A DNA stretch of 64,000 bases from Acidobacteriota bacterium (GTDB lineage: Bacteria > Acidobacteriota > Blastocatellia > Pyrinomonadales > Pyrinomonadaceae), in NCBI GenBank assembly GCA_016700075.1, contig CP065000.1:2790001-2854000 (forward strand), in the 5' to 3' direction. This document shows positions 53,688-61,882 of the stretch, piece by piece. A program made the position numbers and the translations under genes. The notes below the pieces were generated by a model. It did no database searches, was not told the origin of the DNA, and saw nothing but the letters and a program-made list of their open reading frames with translations. Numbering within the stretch: the first letter of the stretch is position 1; each line of letters begins with the position of its first letter.

Positions 53688-54149
53688 CTATTTGGACGGT
53701 TCTTTGTTGAGGATGGCGAGTGCCTTTTCCGCTTCGCTGCGGTATTTGCTATCGGGGAATTTCTCAACGAGCAGCGTCAGATACATCTTTGCGTCGTCGC
53801 GGAGCTTCTCGGGGGCGTATTTTTCGCGTTCGCGTTCCAAACGGAGATCGACGCGCTGTTTCCCTTTGTTTTCAGAAAGATACCAGCTCGACATTCCAGC
53901 GAGGTACAGAAATTCGTCGATCTTGGAAAAGGTCGGATAGGCGGCGAACGTCTCTTCGAACCGCGAAAGCACCTGTTTGTATGCCTTTCGGGCGGGACCG
54001 AAGGCCTGCCACGCTACGTCGAGGTTGTGTTTCGCGTCCGTTTCGAGCAGCGGATCGCGGTCGATCGCCGGCGTGACGTTCCTTTGAGCCGCAGCAGGAA
54101 TACCGAACAAGAGCAAAACCGCAAAAACCGCCAAAAAAGAGCGTTTCAT
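53688..54149 (-). CDS. Exported BamD-like TPR protein
   Basis: A 153-residue protein. A signal peptide (residues 1-21) is followed by two or three TPR-like helical pairs: 'AWQAFGPARKAYKQVLSRFEETFAAYP', 'IDEFLYLAGMSSWYL' and 'DDAKMYLTLLVEKFPDSKYRSEAEKALA'. The last matches the YfiO/BamD outer-membrane-assembly lipoprotein pattern, but there is no lipobox, so it is probably a soluble relative. Its start lies 34 bases before mtaP ends in transcript order. Confidence 0.72.
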   Translation of the reverse strand: MKRSFLAVFAVLLLFGIPAAAQRNVTPAIDRDPLLETDAKHNLDVAWQAFGPARKAYKQVLSRFEETFAAYPTFSKIDEFLYLAGMSSWYLSENKGKQRVDLRLEREREKYAPEKLRDDAKMYLTLLVEKFPDSKYRSEAEKALAILNKEPSK

Positions 54150-54183
54150 ACCTAACTAAAGATGCCCGGCGGGCGGAAATAGT

Positions 54184-55059
54184 TTACCTCTGCCTGTACT
54201 TGCCGATAATTGCCTCAAGTTTCGCCGCAGTTTCCGCAGGCCAATGGTCGGGAGCCGTGAAAATGGCGTTCTTGATGGCATCACGATATTGATTCGGTGA
54301 CTCTTTCGAAGCGACGCGTTTTACGGCGTCTTTCAATATCAACTGTGCGTTGCGTACATTCTTGTTCAGGTATTCGACGATCATGTCGATGGTCACATCG
54401 CCGTGGCCTTCGTGCCAGCAGTCGTAATCGGTGACGAGGGCGAGCGTGGCGTATGCGATCTCGGCCTCGCGGGCGAGTTTCGCCTCTTGCAGATTCGTCA
54501 TGCCGATGATGTCCATTCCCCATTGGCGATAGACGTTGGATTCGGTCTTGGTCGAAAAGGCCGGCCCTTCCATACAAAGGTAAGTGCCGCCGCGATGGAA
54601 CTTTACGCCGACCTCTTTGCACGACGCTTCGAGAATGTCTCCGAGTTCATCACAAACCGGGTGGGCGAAAGTAACGTGGCCGACGATCCCTTCGCCGAAG
54701 AACGTCGATTCTTGTGCCCGTGCACGCGTTCTGTCAAAGAACTGGTCTGGTATGACCATATCCGTCGGCTCGTATTGTTCCTGCAGCGAACCGACAGCAG
54801 AAACCGAAAGGATGTATTCCACGCCGAGCATCTTCATTGCGTAGATGTTCGCCTTATACGGAACCTCCGTCGGCGTGAACTTGTGTCCGCGTGCGTGCCG
54901 TGGCAAAAACGCCACCGTAACGCTGTTCAACTCGCCGACAATAAAAGCATCTGAAGGCGAGCCGAAAGGGGTATCTACGTTGATCTCGCGGACGTTCTCC
55001 AATTCCGGCATTTGGTACAAACCGCTGCCGCCGATTATTCCGATCTGAATGTTTTCCAT
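54184..55059 (-). CDS. mtaP: S-methyl-5'-thioadenosine phosphorylase
   Basis: A 291-residue enzyme cleaving methylthioadenosine to adenine and methylthioribose-1-phosphate. It has 'IGIIGGSGLYQMPEL', 'FLPRHARGHKFTPTEVPYKANI', 'GGTYLCMEGPAFSTKTESNVYRQWGMDIIGMTN' and the late 'CWHEGHGDVTIDMI'. I place the start at 55059 because 'MENIQIGIIGGSG' is the typical N-terminus; an upstream start adds 16 atypical residues. It belongs to purine/methionine salvage. Confidence 0.94.
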   Translation of the reverse strand: MENIQIGIIGGSGLYQMPELENVREINVDTPFGSPSDAFIVGELNSVTVAFLPRHARGHKFTPTEVPYKANIYAMKMLGVEYILSVSAVGSLQEQYEPTDMVIPDQFFDRTRARAQESTFFGEGIVGHVTFAHPVCDELGDILEASCKEVGVKFHRGGTYLCMEGPAFSTKTESNVYRQWGMDIIGMTNLQEAKLAREAEIAYATLALVTDYDCWHEGHGDVTIDMIVEYLNKNVRNAQLILKDAVKRVASKESPNQYRDAIKNAIFTAPDHWPAETAAKLEAIIGKYRQR

Positions 55060-55083
55060 GTTCAAGGTATTCTGTATAAGAAA

Positions 55084-55104
55084 GGGCGACCGGTAAGATC
55101 GCCC
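55084..55104 (-). terminator. Rho-independent terminator after the PpiC gene
   Basis: A six-base stem (GGGCGA / TCGCCC) with a nine-base loop is followed on the minus strand by TTTCTT. It lies 43 bases after the PpiC stop at 55147 and just before mtaP. Confidence 0.65.
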
Positions 55105-55146
55105 CAAGATGTTCTGTCCTAACGGGACAAAGGTTGTTGCCGCCCA

Positions 55147-56598
55147 CTACTTTTTCTTAGGTGCCTCGGGCTTTGTGTCCGCAGGCTTCGGCGGAGCACC
55201 GTTCTCTCCGTTCTCGGGCTGCGGCATCGGCATCGGAGGACGCTGCTTCTGCTGCATTTCCTGGATCTGCTCGTCCGTGACTTCCGGAACGGTATAATCT
55301 TCCGGAACCATAACGCCATTCGCAGCAACGATCTCCTCGATCAGTTTTTCCTCCTTTTCCGTCTCAAGCTTGTTACGGACAAAATCCTTGACCGGCATCT
55401 CGCGTGCCATCGGATTGTCGGGATCCTTGTAGCCGGTCGAGATCAGAATGTGGCGGACATCGTAGGTTTCCTGCTCGGCTCCGTCTTTTTTACTGAGCTT
55501 GCGTTCGAGCTTGACGATATGGAAGCCGAAATCTGTTTCAACAAGTTCAGGTGCGACCTGTCCTGCTTCGAGGCTGAGAGCGGCCTCTTCGAAGGGAGCG
55601 ACCATTCTACCTTTCGGCACGTCGGCGTAAAGACCGCCATTGTCCTTGCCGTCAGGGCCTTTGTTGCCCGGATCGGTGGTGAACTCATTGGCAAGTGCTG
55701 CGAAATCCTCGCCTGCTTTTGCACGCTGAAGGATCTCGTTCGCCTTATTTCGCTTTTCTGCCGGGTCAAACTGCGGGTTCGCCGCGATGTAGGCATTGAC
55801 CTCTTCGTCGGTCACCTTCATCTTGTCTGTAAGTGTCTGCGAGTAGAGCCGGGCAAGGAACTGAGCCTGCTGAAGGCGAACCTGAAGATTGGTTTTTGCG
55901 ACGAATTCCGCGTTCAGTTCACCGGCGGCTGCTTTACGGTCGAATTCGTTGCGATACACACGCGATTTCGCGAACATCTCGCGTGCCTGCGTTCGTTCTT
56001 CCTCGCTGATCTCACGGTCCGCCATTTCCGGGTTCGAGGCCTTCATTATTGCTATCTTCGCGTTGAGGAAATCATTGAACTCATCTTCAGGGAGCCTGAA
56101 ACTCGCAGGTTTACCCAATCCGAGCGTGCCCATCAGATTGGCGAACCAACTCTGCTGGCCTGCCGGAGGAGTGGACTGGGCCCAAAACTCGTTGATCTGC
56201 TCTTCGCTGATGAAGCCGAAAGGAGGCATCGGGCCTTTGTCCTGGTTCAATTCACGATCGTAGGAGACAGCGATGACCTCAGCACGAATGCTGTCCAACT
56301 CCTGCCGGTTTGACGGCTCGTCGGCCATTCCTTCCTTTTTTGCCTGGCTGGCAAAGGCAAGAAGCTGCTTCAGATTCTTCATCTGCTGCTTCTTGAGTTC
56401 TTCATCCTCAGCGAGACGTTTGACCGCCATGGGATTCGTCTTTGCAAGGTCTGCAAGCAGCAGTTCGATCTCGGAACGCGAGATCTGATTGAATGATTCC
56501 GAAGCTTGTCCTCCGACCTCTTTCTTCCAGATGACCAAGCCGAAACCGATGGCGACGATCGCCACGATCAAAATGATTCCTTTAGTTAAGTTGCTCAA
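55147..56598 (-). CDS. PpiC-type peptidyl-prolyl isomerase, membrane-anchored
   Basis: A 483-residue parvulin. An N-terminal membrane helix (residues 6-25, 'GIILIVAIVAIGFGLVIW') anchors it in the inner membrane, as in PpiD. A long SurA-like helical region is followed by the rotamase domain: 'AKAGEDFAALANEFTTDPGNKGPDGKDNGGLYADVPKGRMVAPFEEAALSL' and 'VETDFGFHIVKL', with 'YDVRHILIS' later. The tail is rich in Pro and Gln. It helps outer-membrane or exported proteins to fold. A terminator follows. Confidence 0.93.
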   Translation of the reverse strand: MSNLTKGIILIVAIVAIGFGLVIWKKEVGGQASESFNQISRSEIELLLADLAKTNPMAVKRLAEDEELKKQQMKNLKQLLAFASQAKKEGMADEPSNRQELDSIRAEVIAVSYDRELNQDKGPMPPFGFISEEQINEFWAQSTPPAGQQSWFANLMGTLGLGKPASFRLPEDEFNDFLNAKIAIMKASNPEMADREISEEERTQAREMFAKSRVYRNEFDRKAAAGELNAEFVAKTNLQVRLQQAQFLARLYSQTLTDKMKVTDEEVNAYIAANPQFDPAEKRNKANEILQRAKAGEDFAALANEFTTDPGNKGPDGKDNGGLYADVPKGRMVAPFEEAALSLEAGQVAPELVETDFGFHIVKLERKLSKKDGAEQETYDVRHILISTGYKDPDNPMAREMPVKDFVRNKLETEKEEKLIEEIVAANGVMVPEDYTVPEVTDEQIQEMQQKQRPPMPMPQPENGENGAPPKPADTKPEAPKKK

Positions 56599-56687
56599 AA
56601 CTGATATTCCTCTCTAGCGAAAAGTCCGCAAAAATGCCAAACGAGAATGATAACAAACGCGCGGGGCTTTACCAACAGAAAACGTGG

Positions 56688-57083
56688 CTATTTGACCTGA
56701 ACCAACTCGAGCAGAACGCCGTTCGTCGACGACGGGTGTACAAATGCGACCAAGCAGCCTTCGGCACCGATGCGGGGAGATTCGTCGATCAGACGGGCTC
56801 CATTCTCTTTCAGGCGTGTAAGCGATGCTTCAATATCCTCGACCTCGACAGCGATGTGGTGAATACCGCCGCCGCGTTTTTCCAAAAATTTTGAGATAGG
56901 TGAGTCATCGGACGTTGGTTCCAGCAGTTCGACTCGGCTTTCGCCCATCGGCAGCATTGCGACCCGGACCTTCTGGTCCTCGACGGTTTCGGTGTGAACG
57001 TTTTCCAAACCGAGTGCGTTCTCCCAGAACTTCAAAGCCTCGTCAATACCTTTTGTTGCGATTCCTAAATGGTTGATCTTCAT
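56688..57083 (-). CDS. mce: Methylmalonyl-CoA epimerase
   Basis: A 131-residue VOC-fold enzyme that interconverts (S)- and (R)-methylmalonyl-CoA. It begins 'MKINHLGIATKGIDEALKFWENALGL' and contains 'VELLEPTSDDSPISKFLEKRGGGIHHIAVEVEDI', where the metal-binding Gln/His/Glu set occurs, ending 'STNGVLLELVQ'. It lies 23 bases after meaB and should serve propionate or odd-chain breakdown together with it. The mutase itself is not in the window. Confidence 0.94.
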   Translation of the reverse strand: MKINHLGIATKGIDEALKFWENALGLENVHTETVEDQKVRVAMLPMGESRVELLEPTSDDSPISKFLEKRGGGIHHIAVEVEDIEASLTRLKENGARLIDESPRIGAEGCLVAFVHPSSTNGVLLELVQVK

Positions 57084-57106
57084 AGGTTTATGTTATTGAC
57101 TCCCGA

Positions 57107-58063
57107 CTATGCGCGAGGTTCTGACAAGATCTCCTCGATCGCTGAGTACGGATCGATACGTTTCGCCGCAACGTCCGCCGCAAGCTGCTCAAGGTTCTTC
57201 TCGGTACCGTTTCTGCTGAGCAGTTCGGCCAGCAGACGCTCGCGCAGCAACTCCAAGAGCCGCCATTTCGCTATCGAAGTCTTACGGTCAGCGATCTCTT
57301 CGCCGTATGCCATCGACGTATAGCCAACATACTTTTCGATGGCGGCAGCCAGATCTTCAAGGCCTTTATTTTCTGTAGCCACGGTCGGAACGATCGGCGG
57401 ATGCCACATATCGGGCCGGTGAGCAAGTGAAAGCAGTGCTTCAAGCTCCTTTTGAGTTCTCAGGACGCCTTCTCGATCAGCTTTATTTATTACAAATACA
57501 TCGCCGATCTCCATAATGCCGGCCTTTATCGCCTGAATATCGTCGCCCATGCCGGGAACTAGCACGACCACCGAAACGTCCGCGGTTTTAACGATCTCGA
57601 CCTCGTCCTGGCCAACACCTACCGTTTCCACGATGACCTTGTCGTAACCGGCGGCGTCCAATATTGCAACGGCATCGACCGTCGCTCGCGACAGGCCGCC
57701 GAGATTGCCTCGTGTCGCCATCGACCGGATAAAGATGTTCTTGTCCAGCCCAAGCGTGGACATCCGTATACGGTCGCCCAGGATGGCGCCGCCAGAGAAC
57801 GGTGACGAAGGATCGATACAGACAATACCGACCTTTTCGCCCCTATCCTTGTAGAGAAGGGCGAGCTTATCAACGAGTGATGACTTGCCCGCTCCAGGCG
57901 CACCGGTGATGCCGATCACTGTGGCTTTGCCTGTGTTTGGAAACACCGCCTGCATCAATTCTGCCGCAGCCGAGCCTCCGTGCTCAACGATCGAAATCGC
58001 CCGAGCTACGGACCGCGCGTCACCGGCGAGTAACTTTTGGATCAATTCTGATGCCATCGTCAA
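57107..58063 (-). CDS. meaB: Methylmalonyl-CoA mutase-associated GTPase MeaB
   Basis: A 318-residue G3E-family GTPase that protects and reloads methylmalonyl-CoA mutase. The P-loop 'VIGITGAPGAGKSSLVDKL', 'VGIVCIDPSSPFSGGAILGDRIRM', 'FIRSMATRGNLGGLS' and 'VIVETVGVGQDEVEIVKTADVSVVVLVPGMGDDIQAIKAGIMEIGD' are typical. NKAD gives guanine specificity. The gene precedes mce on one transcript. Confidence 0.95.
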   Translation of the reverse strand: MTMASELIQKLLAGDARSVARAISIVEHGGSAAAELMQAVFPNTGKATVIGITGAPGAGKSSLVDKLALLYKDRGEKVGIVCIDPSSPFSGGAILGDRIRMSTLGLDKNIFIRSMATRGNLGGLSRATVDAVAILDAAGYDKVIVETVGVGQDEVEIVKTADVSVVVLVPGMGDDIQAIKAGIMEIGDVFVINKADREGVLRTQKELEALLSLAHRPDMWHPPIVPTVATENKGLEDLAAAIEKYVGYTSMAYGEEIADRKTSIAKWRLLELLRERLLAELLSRNGTEKNLEQLAADVAAKRIDPYSAIEEILSEPRA

Positions 58064-58097
58064 AATGATAGTTTCTCATTCTTTGGTCCAACAAAAA

Positions 58098-58117
58098 AGG
58101 CGAGCCGAAGCCCGCCT
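58098..58117 (-). terminator. Rho-independent terminator after the DinB gene
   Basis: An eight-base stem (AGGCGGGC / GCTCGCCT on the minus strand, one mismatch) with a TTCG tetraloop is followed by TTTTTTG. It lies 28 bases after the DinB stop. Confidence 0.85.
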
Positions 58118-58145
58118 ATTGATCGGCCATACATATATTTTAGAC

Positions 58146-58673
58146 CTACATCTGTCCTTCATCCGCCGAAGGCCCGTAAATGGACGGCACCGGAATGTCG
58201 TTCAATCGCAGATAAACCGACAGTTGGCCGCGATGGTGAATTATGTGGTTCATCACAAACGTACGCATCACGGCTACCTTCGGCATCGTGAAATAGACCT
58301 GCTCGCCGTTTCGCATCGTCCAATCGGTCATGAATATTTCGTCCGACGTGTTGGCAAGCACTTCCTTTGCTGATGCGACCTGTTCGTCAAAAAATGCGAT
58401 CAATTCCTCGGTCGTCGCGGGCTCGAACGCCTTCCAATCGGCTTCTGCGAAATCGAGAACATCGCTTGTCAACGTCATTTTCGTCCAACCGAACATCTCT
58501 GCGACATGAACCGCGAGACGCCCGAATGTCATCGACTTTTCATGCGGCGTCCAGTCGAACTTGTCCGCCGGGACACGTTCAAGGCACTGCCGCGCCACCT
58601 TTGCCTCGTTCTCCAATTCCGCCAAAAATGCCGACGCCAGGCGGCCGGCTGCCATTGCTGTACCTTCGCTCAT
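58146..58673 (-). CDS. DinB-family protein
   Basis: A 175-residue four-helix bundle protein. The metal-binding histidines of the DinB/YfiT group are seen in 'AVHVAEMFGWTK' and 'MNHIIHHRGQLSVYLRL'. The family includes thiol-transferases that use mycothiol or bacillithiol and proteins of unknown role. It has its own promoter, palindromic operator and terminator, so it is a single-gene transcript. A good AAGGAG precedes the ATG at 58673. Confidence 0.9.
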   Translation of the reverse strand: MSEGTAMAAGRLASAFLAELENEAKVARQCLERVPADKFDWTPHEKSMTFGRLAVHVAEMFGWTKMTLTSDVLDFAEADWKAFEPATTEELIAFFDEQVASAKEVLANTSDEIFMTDWTMRNGEQVYFTMPKVAVMRTFVMNHIIHHRGQLSVYLRLNDIPVPSIYGPSADEGQM

Positions 58674-58712
58674 AGTGTTTCTCCTTATGTTGTAAATAAA
58701 AACTAGGGTGCA

Positions 58713-58743
58713 ATCATAACATACTGTTGCATAAATGCAACAG
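58713..58743 (-). promoter_or_regulatory. DinB promoter with palindromic operator
   Basis: On the minus strand, TTGCAT (58740-58735) and TATGAT (58718-58713) form a promoter with 16-base spacing, upstream of the DinB ATG at 58673. The palindrome CTGTTGCAT-AA-ATGCAACAG (58724-58743) covers the -35, the arrangement expected for a repressor. The regulator is not encoded next to it. Confidence 0.65.
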
Positions 58744-58762
58744 CTGTCAATGGAAAGAAGAT

Positions 58763-58784
58763 CCTCAGCTTGTTTACGCCGAGG
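58763..58784 (-). terminator. Possible terminator after the second acyl-CoA dehydrogenase
   Basis: CCTCAGC (58763-58769) and GCCGAGG (58778-58784) form a seven-base stem with one mismatch and an eight-base loop, 22 bases after the minus-strand stop at 58806. The T-run is weak and broken. Confidence 0.4.
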
Positions 58785-58805
58785 AAAGGTAAAATGTTTG
58801 AAAGT

Positions 58806-59951
58806 TTACAATGATTTCAGGAGATTCTTTGCGATAACGAGCCGCTGTATCTCGCTGGTGCCTTCGCCGATGGTGCAGAGTTTTGAATCGCGCCAGTATT
58901 TCTCAGCCGGATAGTCTTTGGTATAGCCATAACCGCCGTGGATCTGAACGGATTCTTCCGATACACGAACTGCCGTTTCGGAAGCGTAGAGTTTAGCCAT
59001 CGCGGACATCTGTGTCACGGGCTTACCTGCGTCTTTGGTAGCTGCGGCTTGCAGCGTGAGAAGGCGGGCACATTCTATCTGCGTCGCCATGTCGGCAAGT
59101 TTGAACTGAATCGCCTGAAACTCGGCGATCGGCTTTCCGAATTGCTGACGTTCTTTCGCGTACTTCACCGCAGCTTCGTAGGCTCCCTGAGCGATGCCTA
59201 CCGACAAAGCGGCAATAGATATACGCCCGCCGTCCAACACCTGCATTGCCTGCAAAAAGCCTTCGCCTTCGTTGCCGAGCAGATTCTCCTGAGGAACGTA
59301 ACAGTCCTCAAAAACCACCGATGCGGTCTCAGATGCCCGCATTCCTAGTTTGTTCTCTTTCTTGTCCGATCGGAAACCTTCCATCGACTTGTCGAAAATG
59401 AAGGCCGAGATACCGCGGTTTCCTTTTTCTTTGTCAGTTACGGCTACCGCGACCAAGGTGTTGCAAGCGATGGCGTGTGTGATGAAGTTTTTCGAACCGT
59501 TGACCTTCCATCCGCCATTCGAGCGGACCGCGTTCGTTCGTGTGCCCGACGCGTCGGAGCCGGCCTGTGATTCCGTCAGTCCCCATGCGCCGAAAGATTC
59601 GCCCTGCGTGAGTGGCAAAAGGTATTTCTGTTTCTGTTCTTCCGACCCGAACATGTAGATGTGATTCGAACAGAGCGAATTATGCGCAGCCACTGACAAA
59701 CCGACCGAACCGCAGACGCGGCCGAGTTCCTCGATGATGGTCGCGTATTCGACATAGCCCATCGCCGCGCCGCCATAATTCTCAGGGAAAATGATTCCCA
59801 TCAGACCGAGTTCGGCAAGTTTTGGCCGTAATTCCTCCGGGAAATGCTGCGTTTCGTCCCATTCCATTACGTTGGGAAGAATCTCGCTCTCGGCAAATTC
59901 GCGGATGCTGTACTTGATCTGTAGCTGCTCTTCGGAAAGTTCAAAATTCAT
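58806..59951 (-). CDS. Acyl-CoA dehydrogenase
   Basis: A 381-residue flavoenzyme of fatty-acid or branched-chain breakdown. It has 'AHNSLCSNHIYMFGSEEQKQKYLLPLTQGE', 'AWGLTESQAGSDASG', 'ITHAIACNTLVAVAVTDK' and the catalytic Glu in 'CTIGEGTSEIQRLVIAKNLL'. This layout fits butyryl-CoA or short/branched-chain acyl-CoA dehydrogenases, and the window also has meaB and mce of the methylmalonyl route. Start is the conserved 'MNFELSEEQLQIKYSIREFAESE'. It is divergent from the CoA-binding gene. Confidence 0.95.
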   Translation of the reverse strand: MNFELSEEQLQIKYSIREFAESEILPNVMEWDETQHFPEELRPKLAELGLMGIIFPENYGGAAMGYVEYATIIEELGRVCGSVGLSVAAHNSLCSNHIYMFGSEEQKQKYLLPLTQGESFGAWGLTESQAGSDASGTRTNAVRSNGGWKVNGSKNFITHAIACNTLVAVAVTDKEKGNRGISAFIFDKSMEGFRSDKKENKLGMRASETASVVFEDCYVPQENLLGNEGEGFLQAMQVLDGGRISIAALSVGIAQGAYEAAVKYAKERQQFGKPIAEFQAIQFKLADMATQIECARLLTLQAAATKDAGKPVTQMSAMAKLYASETAVRVSEESVQIHGGYGYTKDYPAEKYWRDSKLCTIGEGTSEIQRLVIAKNLLKSL

Positions 59952-60047
59952 AATGCATTCGGCGGAAACAAGCGTTTATCTTGTCATATCGATAGGTTTC
60001 GTGGCAATTTCGCGGGCGGATGCGGCAGGGAATCGGAAAGACGGCGA

Positions 60048-60076
60048 TTGTCAATTTTTTGCGTTCAGCCTAAAAT
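60048..60076 (+). promoter_or_regulatory. Strong sigma-70-type promoter for a leaderless transcript
   Basis: TTGTCA (60048-60053) and TAAAAT (60071-60076) are separated by exactly 17 bases. The start site predicted 7 bases after the -10 is base 60083, which is the A of the ATG. No Shine-Dalgarno sequence precedes the ATG, as expected for leaderless mRNA. Confidence 0.65.
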
Positions 60077-60082
60077 CGACCT

Positions 60083-60520
60083 ATGGATCACCCGAACTAT
60101 CTCACAACGGACGACCAGATCAGGGAGCTGCTTTCCTCTGTGAAACGCATTGCGGTCTTGGGTATCAAGCCGGATGACCATGCTGCCCAGCCTGCTCATT
60201 ACGTTCCGAAATATATGCAGGAGAACGGTTACGAGATAGTTCCTGTTCCCGTTTATTACCCCGACGTGACACAGATCTTGGGTCAGCCGGTTCATCGCGA
60301 CCTGATACAGGTTCCCGGCGAGATCGACCTCCTGAACGTTTTCCGCCGCGGGCGCGACATCTCAAAACATACTTTCGAGATCCTCGCCAAAAAGCCGAAA
60401 GCAGTGTGGTTTCAGTTGGGTATTAGAAATGACGACGTTGCAGAGAGGCTCGCCGATGCCGGCATCAAAGTAGTGCAGGACCTTTGCCTGATGGTCGAGC
60501 ATCGGGCTCTACTAAAATAA
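60083..60520 (+). CDS. CoA-binding-domain protein
   Basis: A 145-residue Rossmann-fold protein of the CoA-binding family (YccU-like). It has 'VKRIAVLGIKPDDHAAQPAHYVPKYMQENGYEIVPVPVYY', 'INLLNVFRRGRDISKH'-like 'LLNVFRRGRD', and 'VWFQLGIRNDDVAERLADAGIKVVQDLCLMVEHRAL'. Members bind CoA or NAD but their role is unknown. It is short and complete. It ends seven bases before rluB on the opposite strand and is probably leaderless. Confidence 0.9.
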   Translation: MDHPNYLTTDDQIRELLSSVKRIAVLGIKPDDHAAQPAHYVPKYMQENGYEIVPVPVYYPDVTQILGQPVHRDLIQVPGEIDLLNVFRRGRDISKHTFEILAKKPKAVWFQLGIRNDDVAERLADAGIKVVQDLCLMVEHRALLK

Positions 60521-60526
60521 TAAAAC

Positions 60527-61243
60527 TCAAGGTTTAAGAGTGCGTAACTCTTCTTTTGTAAGGTCACGCCAGCGGCCTGTGCGGAGTTCCGGTGCGCTGA
60601 CATTTCCAATGCGAATTCGTCGGAGTTTTACAACAGAATTACCGACCGCATCGAACATTTTGCGTATCTGCTGATTGTGGCCTTCGTGCAGCGTCACCTC
60701 GAACCAGGCATTGTTTCCGGTAGTTTTAAGTTCGCGAATGTCCGCCGGTGCCGTCTTGAAACCGTCGTCGAGCATGATGCCGCGGCGAAGTTTGTTTATC
60801 GCATTCCGATTAGGCAGGCCTTTCACCTTTACTTCATAAACCTTAGGTATCTTGCGTGACGACGCGACATGGTTCGTGAATTCGCCGTCGTTGGTCAGGA
60901 TGATAAGCCCTTCGGTGTTGTAATCGAGGCGGCCAACGGGATGGAGCTTGCCTTTGCCTTTTACAAGATCCGTGACCAGCTTACGTCCCTCGGGATCCGC
61001 GGCGCTGGAAAGATAGCCTTTCGGTTTGTTCAAAAGAACGTAAACATTCGAACGGCTTTGCAGCTTGGCGTTGATGAGCTTGCCGCGGACCTTGATGTGG
61101 TCCTTTTCGGGATCGGCTTTTGTCCCAAGTTCAGTTACGATATCGCCGTTGACCGAGACATCGCCGTTAAGTATCAACTGCTCCGCCGCACGCCGCGAAG
61201 CTATACCGGCCTGGGCGATAAGTTTTTGAAGTCTTTCCTGCAT
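60527..61243 (-). CDS. rluB: 23S rRNA pseudouridine synthase RluB-like
   Basis: A 238-residue enzyme that converts a uridine in 23S rRNA to pseudouridine. An S4 RNA-binding domain ('MQERLQKLIAQAGIASRRAAEQLILNGDVSVNG') precedes the catalytic part, where 'GRLDYNTEGLIILTNDGE' carries the conserved Asp. Start at 61243 is chosen because an earlier start would add atypical residues. It follows scpB, an order found in many bacteria, but is separated from it by an inverted repeat. Confidence 0.94.
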   Translation of the reverse strand: MQERLQKLIAQAGIASRRAAEQLILNGDVSVNGDIVTELGTKADPEKDHIKVRGKLINAKLQSRSNVYVLLNKPKGYLSSAADPEGRKLVTDLVKGKGKLHPVGRLDYNTEGLIILTNDGEFTNHVASSRKIPKVYEVKVKGLPNRNAINKLRRGIMLDDGFKTAPADIRELKTTGNNAWFEVTLHEGHNQQIRKMFDAVGNSVVKLRRIRIGNVSAPELRTGRWRDLTKEELRTLKP

Positions 61244-61251
61244 AAGAAATT

Positions 61252-61322
61252 GCCACAGAGTCCACAGAGAACACAGAGGCAAGGCGACGGACCCATTCAA
61301 TGGCAGCCGTGGAATCTGTGGC
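61252..61322. repeat. Inverted repeat between scpB and rluB
   Basis: Arms GCCACAGAGTCCAC (61252-61265) and GTGGAATCTGTGGC (61309-61322) are 14-base inverted repeats with one mismatch. Inside is the direct word CACAGAG repeated (61263-61277). CCACAGAG-type repeats are common between genes in many environmental bacteria. The right arm overlaps the scpB stop codon. Confidence 0.7.
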
Positions 61323-61879
61323 TACTGGACCAGGTCCTCGAAATCCTCGATGCTCGGCAGTTCGGACAGGTCTTTGAGCCCGAATTGGATCAGGAATTCT
61401 TTCGATGTACCGTACATCATCGGGCGGCCGACCGTCTCTTTGCGGCCTTTGGCGACGATGAGGCGTTTGTCGAGCAAGGTTTTTATAGCCGACGCAGACT
61501 GCACACCGCGAATTTCGAGGATCTCCGGAACTGTGACCGGCTGTTTGTATGCAATGACGGCGAGCGTTTCCAGTGCGGCGATCGAGAGTTTTGCTGATGG
61601 ACGCGTCTTAAGGAAGGTACGTATCTCTTCGTGAAAATCAGTTCGTGTTGCCAATTGCCAACCGCCGGCGATCTCTCGTATCTGCAGCCCGCTGCCGCGT
61701 TCGGCGTATTCACGTCGAAGTTCTTCGATGGCCGCCTCGATCGCACCTTTTTCTTCACCGAGGACATCAGCGATCAGCCGCGTCGTAATAGGCTCGTCTG
61801 CAACAAAAATGAGTGCCTCAGCGAGCGCGACCAAATCGGCCGGCGTCCGCGTGAGTTTTGTCTGAACTGCTTCGTCCAT
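61322..61879 (-). CDS. scpB: Segregation and condensation protein B
   Basis: A 185-residue winged-helix protein that binds ScpA and the Smc hinge complex in chromosome packing. It has 'LVALAEALIFVADEPITTRLIADVLGE', 'GGWQLATRTDFHEEIRTFL', 'LSIAALETLAVIAYKQPVTVPEILEIRGVQSASAIKTLLDKRLI' and 'VGRPMMYGTSKEFLIQFGLKDLSELP'. Length is normal. It lies three bases after scpA. Confidence 0.95.
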   Translation of the reverse strand: MDEAVQTKLTRTPADLVALAEALIFVADEPITTRLIADVLGEEKGAIEAAIEELRREYAERGSGLQIREIAGGWQLATRTDFHEEIRTFLKTRPSAKLSIAALETLAVIAYKQPVTVPEILEIRGVQSASAIKTLLDKRLIVAKGRKETVGRPMMYGTSKEFLIQFGLKDLSELPSIEDFEDLVQ

Positions 61880-61882
61880 AGA

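Noticed and set aside
55450..56313. 287-codon open frame on the plus strand
   Set aside because: It is antisense to the PpiC gene and has no ribosome site or recognisable domain.
60869..61597. 242-codon open frame on the plus strand
   Set aside because: It spans the antisense of rluB, the repeat and scpB; those genes are well supported.
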